From NCBI RefSeq assembly GCF_020283565.1, contig NC_060062.1, positions 28,270,251 to 28,334,250 on the forward strand: DNA of 64,000 bases, read 5' to 3'. The translations under genes and the position numbers were made by a program. Positions 56,336-64,000 of the stretch are shown piece after piece. Numbering within the stretch: position 1 is the stretch's first letter; every line of letters begins with the position of its first letter. The notes under the pieces are model-generated. The model saw only the letters and a program-made list of their open reading frames with translations, had not been told where the DNA came from and searched no databases. The stretch is from Trifolium pratense (lineage: Eukaryota > Streptophyta > Magnoliopsida > Fabales > Fabaceae).

Positions 56336-56886
56336 TGTTGAGATTTGCCTTTAAGTTGGATGCAGAAAATTGTTGGAGAGCCTGTCAACTGCGTAAAACG
56401 CAGGTTGAGGGTGGCACTCTGCCTGCTGCGTAAAACGCAGGTTGCAGTATATATATGCTGCTCTGTTTTTTCTTCAGCCGCCAGAGAGAGAAAGTCACAC
56501 GAAGAAGAGAGAGAAAGAACAGGGGTTTTGAAGAGGGTTCTTCACCAAAATCAATCTAGGGTTTAAGAGGGTTGCTCTTGGCCATTCTCTAGGGTTGGGA
56601 ACTCATTCTTTCATCTTGTAATCACTTATCATTGAAATCTCTTGGTCACGGGAAGAGATTTGGGAAAAGGGTAAATTGAGTAAAACTCTAAATCTTGCAA
56701 CTCTTTTGTATTGAATCTTTGTAATCAAGAACAAGTTTGATAGTGGATTGGAGAGTCTCTCTCTCCCCCAGAGTAGGTTGGTTTTAACTTTAGTTGATTT
56801 ATGGATAATTTTTTTTGTTTGGTTGCTTCAATTCATTTGTCCCATACACTAAAGGTTATTGGTGGGGTTTCTTCGGATTCACAACA
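56336..56886 (+). mobile_element. Solo LTR, copia-like
   Basis: 551 bp, starting TGTTGAGATTTGCC and ending GGATTCACAACA. It is flanked by a perfect 5-bp duplication GAGAT (56331-56335, 56887-56891). Removing it restores the neighbouring text found without insert at about 55780 (GACAACAC.GA.ATAAAGACAGCG), which confirms the boundaries. It contains two copies of CTGCGTAAAACGCAG (56389-56403, 56426-56440) just before a TATATATAT box near 56448, so it looks like a promoter-bearing LTR. The plus orientation is inferred from these promoter signs. Confidence 0.85.
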
Positions 56887-57121
56887 GAGATAAAGACAGC
56901 GTTAGCAAGAGAACTGCTACCAATACTCTCTTTTTAACTATCACTATATTATTAATTAAAATTTGTGTTCCACCATTTATGATATGATAGAGAATGTGTC
57001 AAAGAATGTTGGTAACACTCCTCATGGCAGCAATACTGCGTCATGCAAATAAATCCAAAAAGAAAGAATATGACTAATATGATTTCATTTAGACACAAAG
57101 TTAAACCAATTGAGATTATAC

Positions 57122-59351
57122 CTCTTTTGTCTCAGTCTCTTCCTCTTCATCATTCTTGTCAGAAGAATCCACGACTCCAATCTCCTCTCCCTGAGCAGCA
57201 TTCGTATACCACGACACAGCATGGGGGATGATCATATTTTTTATTGTTTCACTATAAAGATACATTAAAAAATTCATTGAAGCATTCAAGATTACAAATT
57301 CAAAAAAAGCATCATGAATCAACAGTTATACTATAACTGCATATGATCATGATACATGTTGGACACAGCTGAGACAAACAAGTAAAATGCAATTAAGCTT
57401 ACGAAATATCATAGTGGCGCTCAATCTGAAGTTGTAGTTCCCAAATCTGTTATAAAATAAATTAAACTGTTCAAGCAATAGTAGAAAAGTTGAGCCTTGA
57501 GCCTTGAGTTTATATAGATAACCTGCCATACCATATATTCATCGAACTCTTCTTCATCGCCGTTATCTATATCTTCAAAAAAGTTGAAGAAGCTTTTCTG
57601 GGGATTATACTCTTTATCCAGTGTCAGGCATTTTTCTTCGAACCAGCCAATTTCGGTCCTGTAAAACCAAAATGCAGCAAGTAAACCTATAAATTAATAG
57701 GACAATAGCATCAGGTAAAAAAGAGCAGCTTACCCAATTGCTTTAATTGGTGTGTAACGTCCCATATGAAATGTCTTTTCCAAGTATGAGTTGAAAAAAT
57801 ATGATTGGATTTGAAAGAGAATTTAAGCACAAATCCTTTCGGGTCATCGATGGTGGTGCACTCAATATCTTCGAGATACTTTAGAGCATCTTTATCACAC
57901 TCCATAATCTGGTTTGTAGAGAACATCATGAAAACACCAGTACAAAAGTAATTTTATGGCTAAAAATAACTCAAGCATTTAATGGTACTAAGTTAGCAAT
58001 TGAACCCTTTTTTCAAATTACCTCTTCAGCTAGTTCTTTATTGTTTTTCATGGTATTGAGCCAAAAAAGAGGTACTCCATTCTCTGCATAAGTCAAGTCA
58101 CAAGAAAATTGCAGAAGAGAAAGAACTGAAACAATAACTTTTTAAGGTCACGTTCCTAGTTATTACCTTCAGCCTCAGCTGTAGTTTCATTTGTTACCCC
58201 TTCCACTTTAGCAACACCATTCACAATTTTATAGCGCTGCAACCATGCATATTATGAGCTAAGTGATAAAAATATTACATAAAAAGTTTACATATAAATC
58301 AGATTCAATAACTTCAAACTTAAATAGTACAAAAATTAAACATGATTAAATTTGACAGTGGAACCAGTAATTTAATGTCTGTCTCATTAAAATAGCATCA
58401 TATCTGATATGCAATTTTCTCTGTACAATCAATAAAAGAATCCTCAAGATACCGTTGTGTAATATTCTTGACTCAATTTTCGGTATTTGGCTTCAAAATC
58501 TGCTTTCTCTTTCAGTAAATTATCAAAATTTTCCTGTACAGTCATAAAACAATTTCGGGTCATGAAATCAGCCTTACAAATACATTAAAATACTGACTAC
58601 AATGAACCCACAATGAATCAACCTCATGAGAACAATTTTATAACAACAAATTACCTTATCATGATATCACTAAATCTCCCATCTATATGACAGAGTCCAA
58701 TGATAAAGCAGCACTATCAATAAATCATAAGCATATGGGGACAAATTAAACAATTAAGGGTAAAACAAAACACATTCAAAAGTCCAAACAGCCAACAAAA
58801 TCTAGCATAAAAACTATAAAATTTAGGGACTATACCTGAATCTCTTTGAGATGGTTAATCTTCTCCTCAATGGATGAAATCTTACAACAAATTCAACCGA
58901 AAATCAAAAAGTAATAAATAATAACTCAACAAATCATCAAAACAAAAACCTTCTACAAAATTAAGGTTTTGATTAAAGCACGGAACTTTTTTTTGTAGGC
59001 TTTCACCACCAGTTTATTGTGGTTCGGGGGTCAGCTCTTGCATCAAGTGGTTCCAACTCCCCCCGATCGCAGTTGCGGGGATCGAACCGTGTTACTCCCT
59101 ATCAAGTTCAGCGCCAATCACCACTGAACCAACTAACGATTGGTAAAAAAACACGGAACTTTACCACAACAAAAAATAGATTAAAGAAAAGTCTATAATT
59201 GAAGCAAAACAAAGAGTAACTGATGAAGAAACATGCAAACCTTGAGAAGGTTAACTACGTATGATCGATCGTCTTCACTGAGATCGGCAACGTTGGCACC
59301 TTCCTTCTTGTTTATTTTTTGTTCAAAATAACTTTCCTTGTTGTTAGTCAT
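57122..59351 (-). pseudogene. NAP1-like histone chaperone gene with a frameshift
   Basis: Nine exons are recognisable: 59351-59241, 58880-58836, 58533-58453, 58236-58167, 58083-58022, 57908-57734, 57658-57523, 57446-57403, 57251-57122. Features of nucleosome assembly protein 1, which shuttles H2A-H2B, are the helix segment EAKYRKLSQEYYTTRYKIVNG, GVPLFWLNTMKNN, LKYLEDIECTTIDDPKGFVL, TEIGWFEEKCL, KSFFNFFEDID, IIPHAVSWYTNA and an acidic tail. In exon 6 one base is missing where SNPYFFNSY-type sequence is expected (near 57800). The correct words (YLEKTFHMGRYTPIKAIG) follow one frame away, and the exon 6/7 junction only fits with the base restored. The basic loop found in NAP1 proteins before the SFFNFF segment is absent, and no final exon is found. 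The gene is probably dead; a truncated protein is the alternative. Confidence 0.82.
58990..59151 (-). mobile_element. tRNA-derived SINE in NAP1-like intron 1
   Basis: 162 bp between 11-bp direct repeats CACGGAACTTT (58979-58989, 59152-59162). On the minus strand it has an A-box-like TAGTTGGTTCAGTGG, a B-box GGTTCGATCCCC, and an oligo-A tail at the 58990 end. The same family occurs, truncated, at 48583-48695. Confidence 0.85.
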
Positions 59352-59499
59352 CGAGAAGAAAACCTAGAAGAGAGATAGAAGAGGGTTTAAGGGTTTTTGG
59401 TTGATTTTTTGTCAATCCTCTGTTTCTTTTTTAAAAGCCCCGTCAATGTCCATCAAATTGTCATGTGACTAAATAAATTGCATTTTGTCACACTCGCAA

Positions 59500-59606
59500 A
59501 AAATATTGCTAGTGTCGGACGTCAGGACCGGGTTCGAACCCCGGTCACTCCACTTTGTGTGTGTGAGTTTTCAATGACTTTACCATTTCATCTATCAACA
59601 AAAAAA
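59500..59606 (-). mobile_element. Second SINE family copy
   Basis: On the minus strand GATGAAATGGTAAAGTCATTG (A-box-like) is followed about 40 bp later by GGGGTTCGAACCCCGG (B-box) and CCGACACTAGCAATATT. This is the layout of a tRNA-derived SINE. I could not define a clear target duplication. It lies upstream of the NAP1-like pseudogene. Confidence 0.55.
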
Positions 59607-59708
59607 AAAGTAAATATTATTTAATTATTTTTTAAAATACTTATTTTACTTTTTATGAATGTGACCAAATGCAATTTATTTGGTCAGATGACCATCTAAG
59701 AATATCTC

Positions 59709-60442
59709 ATAAAATAAAAGCCTTATTGCAAGAGTTTGGTTAATAAAATATTATATAAAATTGTTAGCAGAAATTGCTCTTATGAAGCAAGAAATATACC
59801 AGGGTACAATAAATTTTCAACAAACATACACAATTTAAACACACAAATAATTACTTCTATATACACCAGAAATCCAGAATCATATTTACACAAATATTAT
59901 ATTTTCTGCACCTGTTGCCAAAACTAAGAAAATTGAATAATGAAATACTATACTATGAAGAGCAATAAGTCACAGTCACTAGTTCAAAACACCATCACCA
60001 TATAGTTTTTTTTAAAAAAAAAGGTCATTATCTAGATATTTCATTACTATATCTCAAATTTGAATAAAGAATTCCTTTCTTGACATTTCCAGCTTTAAGT
60101 TAGATTCAACAAATTCAACTTTCAGCTCTGATGGAATTTAATATTTTCCATTGAGCATGGCCTCTTTTCCTTCAGCAGAGGATGGAGCACCTCTTATGAC
60201 TTGACTTGGAGAGGAATAACCCATCAGTTGATGAAGTGCTGAAGCTTTTTCCTGTGATTGTGTTTCCTTTCTTTCTGATGACATATTAGTTGGAGCCCTA
60301 CTTGTGCTAGGTCCTCTTGAAGCAATTTTCTCCTTGTTTGTTATACCTTCAACAGTAACGGGAGAGACACTTGGATTATCACGTGCACCGCTGTGCAAGT
60401 GATGAAATGGTGCAACAGAAACATGATCTCCTTCTGACGAGT
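59709..60442 (-). repeat. Source copy of the duplicated EDR4 3' segment
   Basis: This is the 3' end and downstream flank of the EDR4-like gene, matched by 54048-54823 in the same orientation. The two direct copies enclose the NAP1-like pseudogene and its tandem exon copies. Confidence 0.85.
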
Positions 60443-63400
60443 AACTTTTACTAACAGAATGACCATAATCATCGGAATATGACACGGGGTCCGCAGCATG
60501 AGGAATGATGCCATTTATCAGCTTATTTTGTAGGTCCGGTCCACTTGATAGTGGTCCAACAACATTTGGAGTATAAGAGACTATATGACTACTGTTCTGG
60601 AGAGAAAATTTAAGTACCTCTTGACATGCACCACATTTGAGCTTATGACATACTCTTTTGAAAAGGAGAAAATCTGCGGGAAGTTGCAGCAGCTTTAAGC
60701 ATTTATGACAAGTGATGAATGGTGCTCCACCTGCTACTGGCCGGTAATGTCGCTTACTCAAACTCGGTTTATCCCTTGTATAGTTCATCTCGGGAGCCAT
60801 GTGCCTCTGATCACAAGATTTTGTTTCACGGCTGTGTACATGTTTTGAGGGCATTAACCATTGTGGGCTTGAAGGATAAGATTGGTGAGATAAGCAGCGA
60901 GTATGACCCGGATGGCGCCTATACAGATCTTCACGCTGGTAAGGAAATTGCGGAGGAAACTCTCCTGAGCGTTGCCATTCTTGAGGAAAGCAATCGAAAC
61001 AAGGATGATCAACATGGTGTGCATTTCCTGATGGTATCCTTGAAAGGTTATGCCGCCTTTGGTGCATGTTGATGCCATGACTATAGCTTGCATTTGCATC
61101 CCCCCGAGAGTAATCCAAACCATGATAAAATCTTCCTTCGTGAAAATCATGACTTTGGAATGAAGAAATATGATTTACTGCGGACGGTCTTTCATTTATT
61201 TCCCTGTTTGCAAGGTTGGTTCGGTTGAGCTGATCCTGCAATTTATAAACCATTCTCAACAATTTCATCTTCTCTTGATCAGGGTCCTCGACGGAGTCAG
61301 GTGAAACATAGCTTGAATTGAGGTAGAGTTCATCGTATATTTGATTTGCTGGACTACCACTTTCATAGCCAGATTGGGAACCACTTCCATGGAGAGGCAT
61401 TTTGAACGGAAACTCGTCTTTTTTTGTTCTCATCCGATGTGCATGATCAAGTCTTGTGGTCTCCAGCACCTCATTTTGACAATTTCTATTAGGAAAATTC
61501 GATTGATGTTGCGTTTCAACATCTTCATATAGCATGCTATTAACAACCCCTTTTCCCTTTCTGGACACTCCCTCGAAAGAATATAAATTTTGACCAAGGA
61601 ACTGTTCGTCGATCCCATCGTTAGAAGAGACACTTCCATCATAAGCATGAGAACTTCTAGTGGTTGGAGATTTAGAAACCTCTTCCAGTGCACCAGTAAT
61701 CTCCAAACTGAGATTATTTACATCTGTGTTGTCAAATGTATCTGCAGACCTTACACGCTCAAAGCTACGGGGAATATTTTCGGACAAAGATGCATGATTA
61801 TGACATGTATCTTCTTTAAGTTCACGAGGTGAAACATATGAAATGCTTCCCTTTTTAGACATGAAGTCCACAGTACTTGACCTTTCGGCAGTAGATAACA
61901 AATTTCCATTATTTAATTCTTTTGAGTCTTCCTTATCGGTTCCATTAACGTCTGTTGCCGAGCTTTCATCTACTAGAGCCAATTTGTCATTATCGACACA
62001 ATCTCCATCTGATCCAGAAGTTAACTTCTGGCCTGCTCCTTCTTGTGACAAGATTCCATTATTTAACTCTGCTGCTACTTCTAAATCATTTGTGCCGATG
62101 GCTACATCAGACTTTACCCCTACAATAGCTGTTTTATCATCACTGGCATCTTCTCTATCCAATGCATTAATTAACTGATTTTCTGCCCTTTCTAATGGCA
62201 TGTTTCCATTACTTGGCTCTTCTTTTACTTTCAAGTTAGTCTCATTTACCTTTTCTACTGAATTGTCTGCCACCAATTCTGCTGACGTCTCATTCGAACA
62301 GCCTTTGTTGGACACCGTATGCCTTCTGATATCTGATAGTTTATAGATATCCATTGCATCTTTCAGTTCTTCATTTGATGATGAATTAAATGGTCCAAGA
62401 TGCTCTTCATCACATTCACCATTTTCAATTTGACCCCTTCCCCCATTTCCATCCGATGAATATTCTCCTGAAGAACTAGTTGCTTTTTCCCTCAAACCAT
62501 TATCCTGATAAATAGCTGGTCGCTCTTCATTACATTCACCATTTCCAATTTGAGCGGTTTCACCATTTCTGTCCAACGAACATTCTTCTGAGGAAGAACT
62601 AGTTCTTTTTTCCCTCAAACCATTTTCCTGAGAAGTAATTGGTTTCTCTTCATTGCATCCACCATTTTCAAGTTGAGCCCTTTCAATATTTACCTCCAAA
62701 GAACATTCTGACGAGGCAGAAAAAGTAGCTTTTTCCCTCAAACCATTATCCTGGGTAGTAACCGGCTTCTCTACATTGCACTCACTATTTTCAATTTGAT
62801 CCTTTCCTTCATTTCCCTCTGAAGAACAATCTGCAGACGAAGAACTGGTTGCTTTTCCCCTCAAAACGGTCTGTTGAGGACTACAGTCCAGTGCATTTCT
62901 AGGAGCAGTATCAGCCTCATGTGAGCTGGATTCTGAGTTCACAGTTGTACTTTTTCGTTTCTTAGCTGCATGGAGAACAATGAAGTTATTTCAATTACAA
63001 ATTTTAAGCACTATAAGAGGTATATGTTAAGAAACATTATCCTCATTTGTAAAATAAAAGATTTCATAGAAGTTAATACATTCATGAGTAAGCAATAGAA
63101 TGGAAGCAATTCTTGTTTCATAGAGAGCAGAATAATTATTTTTGTACGATATTCATATCAACCAATCAACGAAGGAGAATAACCAATATTATAGAAAAAC
63201 TAATTAAGGTTGAGAAAATTCATTAAAAAAAAAAAGATAAAGTAAGTTATGGTCAGATCAAGCACATGTGTAACATCCATAAACTTCACAGTAGTTTAAT
63301 TTTTTTCCGACACCATGTTTCCAAAACAGTGTCGTCAAATCGCAGGTTGTAGAATATACTAGTAGTGTGCTGAAATTCCACTATGCTACAATGCTATAGC

Positions 63401-63655
63401 CAATATTTGACAATACTCTACTAAATCGCGTATCATTGAAGAATAAAGGTTTATAAAAATTTCACTATACTATAGCTGCTATTTGACAATACTGCTTCAA
63501 ATGTAAAATCATAAACAATAATGAGATTTTTAACCTTGAAGAGTTGTGCCACATCCACCACACTTGTACAACTCAAAATTTGGAGACTCTTGAAGAAGCT
63601 GCCAGCATTTCGGACATAATACAAATCGAGGTTTGGGAGCCGGTTCACTAGACAT
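60138..63655 (-). CDS. EDR4: EDR4-like zinc-ribbon (DUF3133) protein
   Basis: Two exons, 63655-63535 and 62965-60138, join in frame (codon split G/CT) to 982 residues. The N-terminus holds a zinc ribbon with Cys at 14, 17, 32 and 35 (FVLCPKCWQLL.. YKCGGCGTTLQ). After KKRKS, residues about 80-235 are four imperfect 40-residue repeats (each with NGLREK and GECNEE-like words). A long acidic, Ser-rich disordered region follows, then a short helix (EKMKLLRMVYKLQDQL). A second zinc ribbon (ITCHKCLKLLQLP..CHKLKCGACQEVLKF) is the plant DUF3133 domain. In Arabidopsis EDR4 restrains powdery-mildew defence by acting with EDR1 and clathrin; I carry this over by family resemblance only. The gene converges on the ABC1K gene, with the rearranged NAP1 region between. 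Its last exon end is duplicated at 54510-54821. Confidence 0.88.
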
Positions 63656-64000
63656 TCTTACTCCAGTTTTGCAACTAATGATAGTTCAAAGACTGGATTT
63701 TGACAACAAATTTAGCATAAAAGATCTCAAAGTGAAATTCCAATTTCATTCACAATCTTCTGACCGGAAAAGAACAACAAACTAAGCTCATCCAAGCTTT
63801 CACTGCCTGCATAAGACAAGACCCAAGTTTTAACTTCAATTCTTGAAAATAATTATCTACATGAAAATAGTATGATTTATTCAAGAAAATGAAACTGCAA
63901 GGTGTAGCAAATCAACACAAGTATAGATGATAAAATAACTTCCTTTTTTGTATGTTTGGTTTGGTTCCCCTTCAAGAGTGGCCAAAATTGATTTTAGAGG
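63656..64000. other. EDR4-like 5' UTR and promoter side
   Basis: Non-coding. It should hold the 5' UTR, possibly with an intron (an AG-like acceptor is not certain), and part of the promoter. The window ends here. Confidence 0.4.

Noticed and set aside
56345..56566. 73-codon plus-strand frame
   Set aside because: It is within the solo LTR and shows no domain.
60719..61072. 117-codon plus-strand frame
   Set aside because: It is a shadow on the opposite strand of the EDR4-like exon.

Overview
This is an AT-rich nuclear plant sequence, very probably from a legume. Gene density is low, introns are long, and retrotransposons, MITEs and SINEs fill much of the space. I found no bacterial, organellar, rRNA, intact tRNA or CRISPR features. 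All assignments come from reading the sequence; exon models come from splice signals plus reading-frame continuity and have no transcript support.

Layout. A small gene of unknown function is at 528-977 (-). A young Ty3/gypsy element of the Tat type (dual RNase H) spans 1669-15713, with a perfect 5-bp target duplication, near-identical LTRs, gag-pro, and a pol broken by two stop codons. Between pol and the 3' LTR it carries two genes on the opposite strand: a short basic/acidic ORF, and a five-exon gene for a plant mobile domain (PMD) protein. Each has its own TATA box. A MULE-type MITE lies at 17271-17445. A 19-exon SHPRH-type SNF2/PHD/RING gene runs from 37574 down to 17821 (predicted 1674 aa). 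Its introns hold a SINE, microsatellites, Stowaway MITEs and a defective Ty1/copia element that landed inside one of those MITEs.

From 39.1 to 47.7 kb lies a repeat block. It contains the 5' part of a decayed copia element whose leader is an array of hairpins with matched stem changes, a Harbinger-type MITE, a solo LTR, a long AT tract, and a full-length copia element (42875-47526) with an intact 1342-codon ORF and LTRs differing at one base.

The right part holds a ten-exon chloroplast-type ABC1/aarF kinase gene (48005-53744, +; 542 aa) and a two-exon EDR4-like zinc-ribbon gene (63655-60138, -; 982 aa). From memory, the Arabidopsis counterparts At5g05200 and At5g05190 have adjacent locus numbers, so this looks like old microsynteny. 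Between them is a NAP1-like histone-chaperone pseudogene with a one-base deletion, tandem copies of its acidic-tail exon, a solo LTR inside the duplicated segment, and direct copies of the EDR4 3' end on both sides.

Host functions therefore cover chromatin and DNA-damage tolerance (SHPRH), plastid kinase signalling (ABC1K), defence regulation (EDR4-like) and a dead histone chaperone. Nothing suggests they form one pathway. The most unusual items are the spliced antisense PMD gene inside the gypsy element, the hairpin array in the copia leader, and the rearranged NAP1/EDR4 interval.
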